Below, piece by piece: positions 11,202 through 21,217 of a stretch of 64,000 bases of DNA (positions are counted from its first letter, which is position 1; every line of letters begins with the position of its first letter). Under the pieces are notes generated by a model. The model was not told the DNA's origin. It searched no databases and was given only the letters and a program-made list of their open reading frames with translations. The stretch comes from Mercurialis annua (lineage: Eukaryota > Streptophyta > Magnoliopsida > Malpighiales > Euphorbiaceae), in NCBI RefSeq assembly GCF_937616625.2, contig NC_065576.1, forward strand, positions 32,886,628-32,950,627, written 5' to 3'. The position numbers were made by a program, and so were the translations under genes.

Positions 11202-12600
11202 GATGTTGAGGTCTACCACCCAAGTTGTTACCATGGCCTTGATTGTGATGATAGTTCCCTTGTTGTTGTGGAGGTCTATTTCCATCTTGGAAACTTGGTC
11301 CCACTTGTTGTGGAGGGGCTTGCGCATTACCTTGTCCTTCATTATTCCTCCACCCGAAGTTAGGATGGTTTCTCCACCCCGGGTTGTAAGTGTTAGAATA
11401 AGGATCATTAGCTTGCCATTGACCCCCAACGTAGTTCACTTGCTCACTTAAAGCTTGCCCCGTTACTAGGCATTCTCCCCCTGAATGGTTGAAATCACCA
11501 CAAAATTCACAACCGACTTGAACATAAGCCACCGGAGTATTTCTTTGCATAGGATCCACTTGTTTCTTGAGGGCATCTACTTGAGATTGGAGCGAAGCGT
11601 TCGTTGCTTTTATGGCCTCCATTTCCCTCACTTGGTCAAGAGTCATTACCGACTTTTGACTCGGTGGTGCTCTTCTATCCACGGGCCCCCATGTACTATT
11701 AAATATGGCCAATTTCTCCACTAAATCAAGAGCTTCTTCATAGGTCTTTTGCATTAGCGATCCCCCCGATGCCGCATCAATAGTAGCTCGAGTAGTAATG
11801 GTTGTCCCATCATAAAAGATTTGAATAACATGCTCTCTATTGAGCCGATGATGCGGAACACTCCTTTGCAAATCATTGAACCGCTACCATGCCTCATGAA
11901 GTGACTCCCCCTCGAATTGAACAAACTCTAGAATATCCTTGGTTAGCTTCGTAGTCTTGCCATGAGGAAAGTACTTGTTGAGGAATGCTTGACCTAACTC
12001 CCTCCAATTGTGAATTGATTCATTGGGTAGAGAATGGAGCCACACGCTAGCTTTGTCCCTCAAAGAAAATGGGAACATCCGAAGCTTGATTTGATCCGCG
12101 GTTATCCCATGAAGCTTGAACGTATTAAGAACACCCAAGAAACTAGCAATGTGTGCATTTGGATCCTCATGACTTAACCCATAAAAGGCGCAACGGTTTT
12201 CCAAGAGTTGTATGGTACTCGGTTTGATCTCGAAGGTCGCCGCTTGAACCGACATTGCAAAACATCCAAACGTAGCATTGTCTACATTTGGCAAGAAGAA
12301 CTCGCCCAAGGTCCGTCTTGGTTGATTTTGCACTTGTGGGTGCACTCGAGGGCGAGCATCCCTTGGGCGTTCTTGATGCCCTTGTTGGTTCACATTTTCA
12401 AGTGGAGGATGGGGTGTATATTGTTGTTCCCCTTCGTCCACTAGAGGATTAAACCTTTCCTCTTCCTCATAATCATGCCCGTCTCCCTCCATAACTAAAG
12501 GAATCCGAGCTCTTCTTCTCACCCCTCTTTCGTAACTACCGAGATTCTTTTGGAAAGGTTCTAGTGGAAGATTAGCACGTCGTGTATTATGCATACACAA
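11202..12600 (-). pseudogene. Athila gag, main part
   Basis: The capsid part of gag. From an ATG at 12600 the frame runs through an acidic and Pro/Gln-rich N-terminus to the retrotransposon gag domain (FSLRDKASVWLHSLP, FLNKYFPHGKTTKL). A TAG at 11884-11886 stops it after GESLHEAW; related proteins have a Glu codon there, so this looks like a single nonsense change. The same frame continues below with RFNDLQRSVPHHRL and a coiled-coil-like stretch. A CCHC zinc knuckle, CEFCGDFNHSGGEC, follows near 11490. The frame is then thrown off by the psaB-derived segment at 11049-11201. Confidence 0.88.
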
Positions 12601-12743
12601 AGGGAAATTTTCTACACACGCAAAAACAAGAGAACCGAGCGTAAATCATGAAAACACAAGAATGAACAATAAGAGTAAAAACAGAAAATTAAGCTAACTC
12701 GACCGAATTTCAAAATACTTTCAATTAATTAAACGAAACCTAG

Positions 12744-12761
12744 TCCCCGGCAACGGCGCCA
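12744..12761 (-). promoter_or_regulatory. Primer binding site, tRNA-Asp type
   Basis: The minus strand reads TGGCGCCGTTGCCGGGGA. This is the primer binding site typical of Athila-like elements, and the same 18 bases occur in the second Athila element at 44259-44276. It lies six bases inside the 5' LTR end. Confidence 0.9.
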
Positions 12762-12767
12762 AAAACT

Positions 12768-14272
12768 TGTTGAGAATAAACCCAACTTGTAGTAATCCGG
12801 AAGTCGGATGTCGATCCCACGGAGACAAGAGGTTTAAAGTGAATGAAATTGACTTTGATTTTCAATTCGGAAAGCAAACGAGTAATTGGATTTTTGATTA
12901 ATAACGACGGAACTAAATATAAGCAATCACTAATTAGACTAAGAAGCAATTAAAAATTAAACAACTAATTGATTAAAGGATTAGAAACTATAATTAAAAG
13001 CGCCTAAGGGTTGCTAATCATGCATACGAGATTCCTAGGTAATAGGTCGGATATACGGGTATTGGTTCGGGTCGAGCCATTCTAAGGTATCTAAATCCGC
13101 TCTCTCGAGCCGGAAGTTGAAGAACCGACAATTGATTAATGAGTCGAAATCCAACTCACTCTCGCGCAATTGGATGTCGACTACAACAATCAATCCGATT
13201 AATCCGCAAACTCAAACAACCGCTAAATCCCTAAATCACTCTCGTACATCTAGGTCTTAAGCTTATGCTCAACTAGGTCTATTCGATTAGCTTAACTCTC
13301 GCCCTCACTAATCAAACACAAATCATAAATTAAGAAGCTAACTTAATCTAAGCATTAAGATTAGTAAACACAACAAAACCCTAACCCATACAACCCTAAC
13401 CAATCATCTAGCAATCATATATAGAAATCATAAACAACCCATAGACTAGGGGTTTAGCTACTCCTAACTAACGTAACATTAACTACTAAGCAACAATTAA
13501 TCAACATAATAAGGATTAGAGTAAATACCTTAAATGAGAAAGGAATCAATAACATAAACAAGATAATGAAGATAGAAATTTAAAAGCTTGCATTAATGGA
13601 GATGAAACCCAAGCTATAAAATCTGTAAATTAAATGAAGAACACCAAGAACTATGAAGATCCTCTTCTAAAAGTAGAGAGCAAATGGAATAAAATTGATT
13701 GATTCAAAGTTGTTGTTTACAAAAGTGAATGATTCTTAACCTAAAAAAATAATGTGACTTATATAGTCTGGACAAATAGGGAAATAAAAACATCCTAGTA
13801 CAAAGGTGTTGGGCTAAAAGAGGAAGTGGGCCAATTAAAGCTCTTTCTTCAAAACAGATTTCGTCTTCAGCTTTTCCTCATGTCTTGGTCGAGAAGCTCA
13901 TTTAAGTTAAGCTTCTCGATCGAGAAGCTCCTTTTGAAACCATTCGTCCAAAATGGTCCTTCATGTCTTGGTCGAGAAGTTCATGTCTTGATCAAGACAT
14001 GTGTTAAATTACACATGTCTCATTTGCTTCTCAGCTTTTCTTCCAAGACATGCTTTAAAACTTGACTTCTCTTCAACTTCTCGCTTTAGCTTCCGACTTT
14101 GATATTTCTTTAATTCCTCACTCTTTTTAGCCCAAATAATTCCGCAAACACGCCAAATCACCTGAAATGCCAAAACACGTAATAAGGTATCGAAACACCT
14201 AGAAACACATGTCAAAATGCAATAAAGTGATGCAAAAACTATCTAAATACTAGGAGTATTCTACTCCTATCA
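12768..14272 (-). repeat. 5' LTR of the minus-strand Athila element
   Basis: A 1505-bp LTR with + strand ends TGTTGAGAATAAA and CTACTCCTATCA (TG...CA). It is a direct copy of 5658-7160 with scattered differences. It contains a perfect 20-bp palindrome, AGCTTCTCGATCGAGAAGCT, at 13910-13929 and neighbouring CTTGGTCGAGAAG / CTTGATCAAGAC repeats. Confidence 0.95.
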
Positions 14273-14277
14273 TCTAG

Positions 14278-15122
14278 TACTCTCTAGAGTTAGGGGTTGA
14301 CTTTAATACTGGTTTTTTACCCTGTTCTTAGCCTCGTCGACTACTTGTGCTTCGGAGTCAAATCAGGATTTGTCGCTTGCCGGATTTCACGTGGATTAGC
14401 AAGCAGTGAGTTTGTAGTGCTATTTACCGCTTTATTAAGTACCGCAATTTATTTTAGTATTATAAATATTTTTAAATTATTTTAAGCGATTATGGATCTG
14501 GATTGAAACGAGCTACTCGATAGGCTTGTATCGAGACTGTGTGCACCGGTAAGTACTCTGCGATCGGTAGACTAAGGTCTTGCTTACGCTGGTAATTTGA
14601 CGAGGATTTGTTCTCGTCCACTTTGGGGTTTTCGGTATGCTATGTCATACTCACACTGGGATCATTTCAATACTGTATTCCATAATCATATATTATATTA
14701 GCATAAAAAGGATTTGATTTAAGGGTTTTAAACTTAATAAATGTAAATAGTATTGCGAACTCATCTCAGTATATCTGACCCCCATTGTTTATCCATTTTT
14801 CCAGGTTTATTATTTTGAGTGAGTCTGTTGATCTCCGATTCTTTATCCCTCGGAGGTTTATTTTATTCTTAGACCACAGTAGTAAACTAAAAGTTTTTAT
14901 TATTCTAGTTTGTTTGTCGGTTTGGTCTGACTGGCTTTATTATAAGCTTGGGCATATTTATTGTTTAACTCTGGTTATTCATTATTTAATGTAAGTAATT
15001 ATATTTAAGTTGTAACATTATTTATATGTTTGAGCATTTATCCGTGGGGCTTGCTACGGGTTTTGGTACGATCATACCCATACCCTAGCGCCGGTCGTGA
15101 TCCATTAAAATGGGTCGTGACA
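14278..15122 (+). repeat. Tekay/Del-type LTR, right part
   Basis: Continuation of the LTR interrupted at 5657, ending CCTAGCGCCGGTCGTGATCC ... GGGTCGTGACA at 15122. The stretch with GTGTGCACCGGTAAGTACTC at about 14540 is nearly identical in both solo LTRs (near 38785 and 49665), as is the terminal GGGTCGTGACA. Confidence 0.9.
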
Positions 15123-15126
15123 AACT

Positions 15127-15138
15127 TGGTATTAGAGC
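15127..15138 (+). promoter_or_regulatory. Primer binding site, initiator tRNA-Met type
   Basis: TGGTATTAGAGC, four bases after the LTR end, differs at one base from the usual plant initiator tRNA-Met site TGGTATCAGAGC. It shows that the LTR 2874-15122 also acts as the 5' LTR of whatever lies downstream. Confidence 0.8.
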
Positions 15139-18100
15139 TTTGATTTTAAACCAAGGCCATTTGCATGCTATGTGTTTACTCTGTTAAGTCGTAAATGAGC
15201 CATAGTACTACTGCAGAATTAGGATTCGTGTCCTGTCTTTTGAAACGTCGTCTTTTAATTTTAAACTTTCTGACTGCACCGATAGGAATATGCCGAGTTA
15301 GTCAATATTTTATGTCTTGATTTGATGCTAATATTTTTATTGTTGATGTCGTTTCACTTGGATGATTTTAATTGCTCTTGATTTCTTGGAAAATCTTATT
15401 TCGGTAATTTGCTTTAATTCATGCTTGGGCATGATGTTATTCTCCTTATCATGTTGTTGCGTTTCACTAGGTGATAATATTTTGACTTTATCCCATTAGT
15501 AAATTGTTGAGGTTGAATTATTTTGTGAGTACTTCTAGCGTTGGCCGAGAGCCTTGATTTAAAAAATGATATTTTGTTTGGCTTTGACATTGTTTCGAGT
15601 TTAAATGATTTTTGACCGAAACTTTTTTATCACTTTTTGTGGATTACATTGCGAACCACGTATTGGTTATAAATTACCTTAAGGAAATTATTTTTTTGCC
15701 TAATTGGTGTTTTAACGCAAAAAGTCAAATGGGTAGTCTGGACACGACAACCTAAAATATTATTTTCAGTATTTTGCTAGTAAAAAAAATTGAAATTCAT
15801 GTATTTCAAAATTTTATATTTGACTAAGGATTGAAAAAGAGTAGTTCTTTTGAAATAAAATGAATTTCTCGAATTCTTAAAATTAAAATGTTACGTCTAG
15901 CTTAGTGTTTTCAAAATGATTGTTTTGAAATAAAATTATTTTTAAAGGCGATACCGATTTGACAATTTAACATTACTTTTGTAATTTTATCATATTTTTG
16001 ATTTTTCAACACTTTGGTGTTGTTGGTCTTGTGTTCGATTTACTAATTTTGATTGAAGATTGTGTTTCTGAAAAGATTGTTAAAGAATAATTATTTTTTC
16101 ACTTGAGCGATGAGTTTGATGTTGTTATTTGGGTGACGTCTAGCTTCTTCTTTGAAAATGTTGAAATTTGTATTTCCGGATTTGAAAACGTGTTGTATAC
16201 GTTTTAGAAATGGTTATTGGGGGTTTGACTTGGGTCACCCAAATTTGGAGTTGAGTTTGGAAGTTGTAATTACTCGGCTAATTCGATGATTTATAAATTG
16301 AGGCGTTTGGGAACAAATTCCATTGCATTGTAAAGAGGTTTTTCGGAAAATGGTCTTTAAAAACTGTGGGGCTCGACATGAACTTGAAATCTAGTTTGTA
16401 CATTTTATCTTTCAAAATTGGTCTTAATGCGTACTTTTTGATCAGTATCACAATCCGTTTTATTCTGATTTGACGTTTCGAGCATGTTATTACATGATTT
16501 AATGTTTTCATCATTGTTGGACTGTCTGAGTAGTTGCTATGGCAGTAGGAATATGTGATATGATAAGATGTTGTTTGCTCAATCTTTTTTGAATTATATT
16601 GTTTACCTACCCTAATGAGTAATTGTTTTACTGCAAGATGTTTCAGTGCTTTTCGGTCGTGTGAAAAATTCTTGACCTATATTTCTGTGCTACTATTTTG
16701 TCTCTCATGTTGATTAAGTTATGTCGTATCAGTTTTTGTCTTTGTTGGCCTCGTTATGTGGGGTATCACGTGAAAATTTTTCTCGCTAGTTTTTCTTTGG
16801 CTTAACTTTGACGTTGGTTTCGATGTGCGATTCGAACCTTTATTTAGACCCTGTGATTATTTATAAATGGTGTAATTGGTTTAGCCAAATCTATAGTTTG
16901 GACTCATCTTTGTTAGAGGAAGGTGATTTGAGTTATATTACTCAATCCTGATGGAATAATTCTACTCGTAGGTGTTCACCTCGTGCGTTAAGTTTCGAGC
17001 GTTAGGCGTTTCTAGAATCGAGTCCGTTGTGGAATGTTGGAGTATCTAAATTTTTTTTTGGCTTTCGGCATTATGGAAAAGAATGTCGAAACTGTGTTTC
17101 GAGGTTGATCAGCGTAGTAATACACTGATGTTTTCATTAGGTAGATCCGTAAAATACCGAAACTGATGGTGGAGCTGTGAAGGCGGTCGTGTTGCTTTGT
17201 TTACCTTGGAATATTTTCAATTTGATTTGAGGTGGAATTCGTTGTTAGGTAAATTTTAATTTCGTTTTTGAATTAGGTTATTTCGTTAATGACGATTCAA
17301 ATTGGTGGACTAGGATAATGGAGATGGGCAATTATGTCAAGATGGATGAATGCACGTCTCACAGAGTTTAATGTCTAGACAATATTTTGAAGGAAAAATG
17401 ATTTTAAACGTTAACTTGTTAAAGTAATTGAAATGTTTTTATCACGTAATTGTGCCCAGACATGTCATGAACATGCATTTGAAATGCCACGAATAGAAAA
17501 ATGCATTGAGCATTGAGTATGATCACTTATTAAAAGAGAAATAAATAATTGATACATGTGCATTTAGTACATTCATCACGACATTAAATGATTAGACTTG
17601 AATGCAACTCTTTGGGGAGCACCCTGTCGCACAATTATGTAAAATAAAATTTATCAATAAGGTTTTTTCAAGAAAAATGTTTTGTTGTAAACTCGCAAGT
17701 TACATTGTAGAAATGATGTTTAAAAAGTTGATAATTTTCAAACGGTTTTTGAAACTTTTATCTGTTTAAGAAAATTGGTTATGCTTTGCGTGTTCATTTA
17801 CACTGAAAGACTTAAAAGGAATTTTTCTTTTATAAATTTAATTTCTGTTTAAAAAGTTTTGGTACCTGTATGGGAATATTTCGTAAACGAAGGGATTTTT
17901 ATTTGCAAATTTTGTTTTTTTCAGAAAGAGATGAAATTTTGTCAGTTTTGACTAAAAGTTGATTTTAAATATTTCTAAATGAACAATTTTATAAAACCGT
18001 GAATTTTATCATGAAAGTAAGGTTCAGTTATGATTTCAAAGTAAGAGTGTTTTATTTTGGTGGATGCGTTTACGAAACTAGAAAATTTTTCATCGGGTTA

Positions 18101-18323
18101 GTTATTTTCAGTTGAAAATTAAATTAAACTGAAGATGTTAGTAATTTCAACTAAAGGCGGATGGTATTATTAAATATTTTGTGGTTGCGAAAAGCGTTTT
18201 TATATAAAAAATTTGTTTTGAGCATAAGCAACAAACAGATTGATAGCGATTTGATCTAAATGATCTTCTGTAGAATTTGAGGTAATAGTTGATTGAAAAA
18301 AAAAATTGGAGGATGAAAAATTG
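15139..18323 (+). other. Non-coding Tekay-related interior, no genes seen
   Basis: A 3.2-kb stretch after the primer binding site, with no open frame of interest. It is T-rich and looks like leader or decayed interior of the LTR element. At 16217-16295 it contains a stretch (GACTTGGGTCACCC, then TAATTACTCGGC) resembling the middle of the Tekay LTR, so part of it may be diverged LTR. I recognise no gag or pol domain. Confidence 0.5.
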
Positions 18324-18653
18324 AGCGAGTCTGTTGATCTCCAATTCTTTATCCCTCGGAAGTTTATTTTATTGTAATAAATTATCAAACTGATTTTATT
18401 CTTAGACCGCAGTAGTAAACTAGAAGTCTTTATTATTCTAGTTTGTCTGTCAGTTTAGTCTGACTGGCTTTATTTTATGCTTGCATATTTATTGCTTAAC
18501 TCCGGTTATTCATTATTTAATGTAAGTAATTATATTTAAGTTGTTACATTATTTATATGTCTGAGCATTTATTCGTGAGGCTTGTTATGGGTTTTGGTAC
18601 GACCATATCCATACCGTAGCGCCGGTCCTGATCCATTAAAATGGGTCGTGACA
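18324..18653 (+). repeat. Truncated Tekay LTR (last 330 bp)
   Basis: A direct repeat of 14817-15122, starting at GAGTCTGTTGATCTCC and ending GGGTCGTGACA, with scattered differences and an extra short duplication near 18375. Only the 3' end of the LTR is present. It would be the downstream LTR of the element that begins with the primer binding site at 15127, with its 5' part lost. Confidence 0.85.
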
Positions 18654-18707
18654 TTTTTTAAATCAGAGGGCTAGAATTAGGGCCCGAGCTGCTGGGCGTG
18701 TATATTA

Positions 18708-18860
18708 CAGAGGCTGCACATCGGTGCAACCCTAGAGCTGCACGAACGTGCAACATCTAGCTGCACAAACGTGCAGTCCAAGCTGCACGAACGTGCAACA
18801 AGGCTCTATGAACGTGCAGCCACTCGGCTGTACGTTTGCACAGCCGATGCTGTGCGGACG
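18708..18860 (+). repeat. Hairpin array, TGCACGAACGTGCA type
   Basis: Units of about 20-25 bp each contain an inverted repeat: GCTGCACGAACGTGCA (18737, 18781), GCTGCACAAACGTGCAG (18760), and related forms CTATGAACGTGCAGC and GGCTGTACGTTTGCACAGCC to about 18845. The stems are TGCACG/CGTGCA. It is not a CRISPR: units are irregular and there are no constant-length spacers. Confidence 0.75.
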
Positions 18861-19192
18861 TACAACGAGATTTACAAGGGATTAGAGGGGTATTTTGCCC
18901 AAATTATTAACGCATCTGTTCGTCGATTCGAAAGTGATTAAACCATAACTAGAACGTTCAAAACACTAAAAAGGACTCAGACATTTAAAGACGTTCAATT
19001 AATTAAAATATAGAGACATTTTAATTAGGTTCTATATTAATTAAAGTGATTAATAATGAGAGCACTATAAAATATCGAGATTGAGGATAGACTATATACG
19101 TTATATGTTTAATAATGTCTATAGAGTATACTCTTTAGAGTTAGAATTCTGATGTGAATTGTATTTTAATAATCGAATTCTAACTAGATCCG

Positions 19193-19235
19193 ACGGGCCA
19201 ATGGGCCAACAGGCCAACGGGCCAACGGGCTATCG
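19193..19235 (+). repeat. Short minisatellite GGGCCAAC
   Basis: About five units of 9-10 bp (GGGCCAATGGGCCAACAGGC and on) in tandem inside the LTR-like remnant. Confidence 0.75.
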
Positions 19236-20370
19236 GACCAGTAGAGTAGGGGACATTCAAATCCTATTTTAGGGATAGCGGTTTTGTGAGTTTGCCTTTT
19301 ACTTTTGAATATTAATACCAAAATATTTATAACTCAAAATGTTATTTAAATTACATTACATTGAGTAAATCTGAAACCGATATAGATCTATTGAAACATG
19401 CTACCTATTGAGCGAAAATAGGACTATGTGATCACCACTACCGATACTATAGACTAAGCATGTGATTATATGTAGAGATAGAGATGATTATGTTAAGTCA
19501 TTGAGCAGCAGAAATGTTGGTGACCCTAATTTAATGGGTAGTCTTGATGCGGCAGTAACTTGTTTAGGGCCTAGATTTCCAGCACAGGATTTGAGACGGC
19601 AGTGATAAAATTCGCGGTCTAAATTGTTGTATCAAACTATGATGTGATATATTGTGGTTCATACAATAGTTTTATTCATTATGGTTTGATGTTTAAGGTT
19701 TCATCTGGATCGGTTGTCTGGCTGCATAATATATGTTTAACATGCGATTTCTATTTTATAAATATTCCTAAGTAATTATGTGGACTCACTCAATATTGAC
19801 CGCGTTGATTTTTCCCTTTTACAGGTAAATGGAAATTTGACATGATAAGGCTTCCTGTTCTTTCTTCGGAAGTCGTATTTTAATGAGGTCACTCTAAAGC
19901 TATAGAGTAGTTCGTTTTATACCACAGTAGTTCACATGTTTATACGCTTCGCTCGGATATGAAACTAATGTCTGGTATCTGTGTTTTGAAAATTCTGCAT
20001 GTTTGTATAAAAAGGCCTTTTGCCAGTTGCTTATAAAAAAACTGGATTTGTATTTAAAGTTATGTGTTTGTACAAATGTTTTTAACCGGTTACCTAACGT
20101 GTGAACTGGTTTACACTGCTGGTATTGTATTCGGACACGTTTATCATATGATGTATGATATGTACGTGTACTACCCTGAGTCCATAATGCAATCGCAGGG
20201 TTTTGATTACATGTTTGTTTAAAGGTTTTCAAATACTTGCGAAAAGAGATTGCAACCTTTTATGTTTACAAAACGCGTACAATTTTTACTGTTTTTCCTA
20301 GGATTGCTATGTGTTTCGGGACACCCATTCCCATTCTATAGCGCCGCTCTTGACCCGAGTTTCATGGTGG

Positions 20371-20807
20371 AAATATTGATATCATTATTAAAATTATAAT
20401 ACTAACTAAAATGAAATATTTATAATATTATGTCAAGATAATCATATAGAGTACTAATTAAAATAGACTACTTATTTTATATATTCTTTACTCATCTAGA
20501 ATTTTAATTAAAATAAACTATTTTTAATGAATTATTAATTTAATTATTATTTGATATTTATATTTTTTAAAAATAAGATAAATTATTTCTAATTAGCTAT
20601 TATTTCAACAATTATTTAATAATTTATATTTAAATACAATTTAATTATTTAACGAGTCAATCTATAAGACATGCGTGTAGCACGTAAAACAACACTAGTG
20701 TATTATGAATTGCTATCAAGTTGGAAACGGCAAAGTATATTTTAAAAATATTAAAAAACGTGTAATTAATTTGACAATAATTTCAAGGTGGTCCCCATCA
20801 ATTATAA
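20371..20807. other. AT-rich spacer upstream of the terpene synthase
   Basis: Very AT-rich DNA with no gene, LTR end or inverted repeat that I can recognise. It forms the distal promoter region of the terpene synthase once the MITE at 20810 is set aside. Confidence 0.5.
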
Positions 20808-20809
20808 TA

Positions 20810-21123
20810 CTCCCTCCGTCCCGTAAAGATAGAAAAAGTACCACCTTTTTTTGTCCCATAAAAATAGAAAAAGTGGAGTTAGTTAAGTCAAAAATTATCA
20901 AAATACCCCTACATGCTTATAATAAAACATTAAATGCATATTTTGAAAAGATAAAAAAAAGGAATTGTAAGTGCTATATTTAGTAAAGTGGCTTTGGGAA
21001 ATGTACATAACTAATTGATTACAAAGGGTAATTTAGACAAATTATCACAAGTTACCTATAAATAACTACTTTCTTAATTCTTGTAAAATGGGTGCTTTTT
21101 CTATCTTTACGGGACGGAGGGAG
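20810..21123. mobile_element. Stowaway MITE in the terpene synthase promoter
   Basis: A 314-bp element with about 29-bp terminal inverted repeats beginning CTCCCTCCGTCCCGTAAAG and ending with its reverse complement, flanked by TA on both sides (20808-20809, 21124-21125). The CTCCCTCCGT end and the TA target are the hallmarks of Stowaway (Tc1/mariner-derived) MITEs. It ends 18 bp before the TATA box and 94 bp before the start codon of the terpene synthase. Confidence 0.95.
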
Positions 21124-21141
21124 TAGGTGATTGAGAGTTGC

Positions 21142-21149
21142 TATATAAA
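21142..21149 (+). promoter_or_regulatory. TATA box of the terpene synthase gene
   Basis: TATATAAA lies 68 bp before the ATG, giving an expected transcript start near 21172-21180 and a leader of about 40 bases. It is the best TATA match directly upstream of the gene. Confidence 0.75.
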
Positions 21150-21217
21150 GGGGGCAAATGAGAGGCATAACAGCTTGCACCTCAAAGCTTGTCGAAGTTA
21201 GAAATAGAAATTAAGCC

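Larger units (their letters stand above)
5658..14272 (-). mobile_element. Athila-type LTR retrotransposon, complete ends, non-autonomous
   Basis: An 8615-bp element on the minus strand, bounded by 1.5-kb LTRs and a perfect 5-bp target duplication TCTAG (5653-5657 and 14273-14277). It sits inside the LTR of the Tekay element. The tRNA-Asp-type primer binding site adjoins the right LTR and the purine-rich tract adjoins the left LTR, so the reading direction is right to left. Gag, a CCHC zinc knuckle and an aspartic protease are recognisable. No reverse transcriptase, RNase H or integrase core is present; only an integrase-like C-terminal tail remains. It would need enzymes from a related element to move. 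The two LTRs are very similar but differ at dozens of bases, so the insertion is not recent. Confidence 0.93.
18654..20370 (+). repeat. Diverged LTR-like remnant
   Basis: It ends with TTCGGGACACCCATTCCCAT then TAGCGCCGCTCTTGACCC (20310-20360), a diverged form of the Tekay LTR end. It also has a GACTCACTCAATATTGACC block near 19783 corresponding to the GAACTCATCTCAGTATATCTGACC block of the LTR. I could not fix its left end or find a target duplication. It contains the hairpin array at 18708-18860 and the small repeat at 19193-19235. Confidence 0.45.

Noticed and set aside
18708..18860. CRISPR-like array
   Set aside because: Units are irregular and self-complementary, spacers are not of constant length, and the context is plant LTR DNA.
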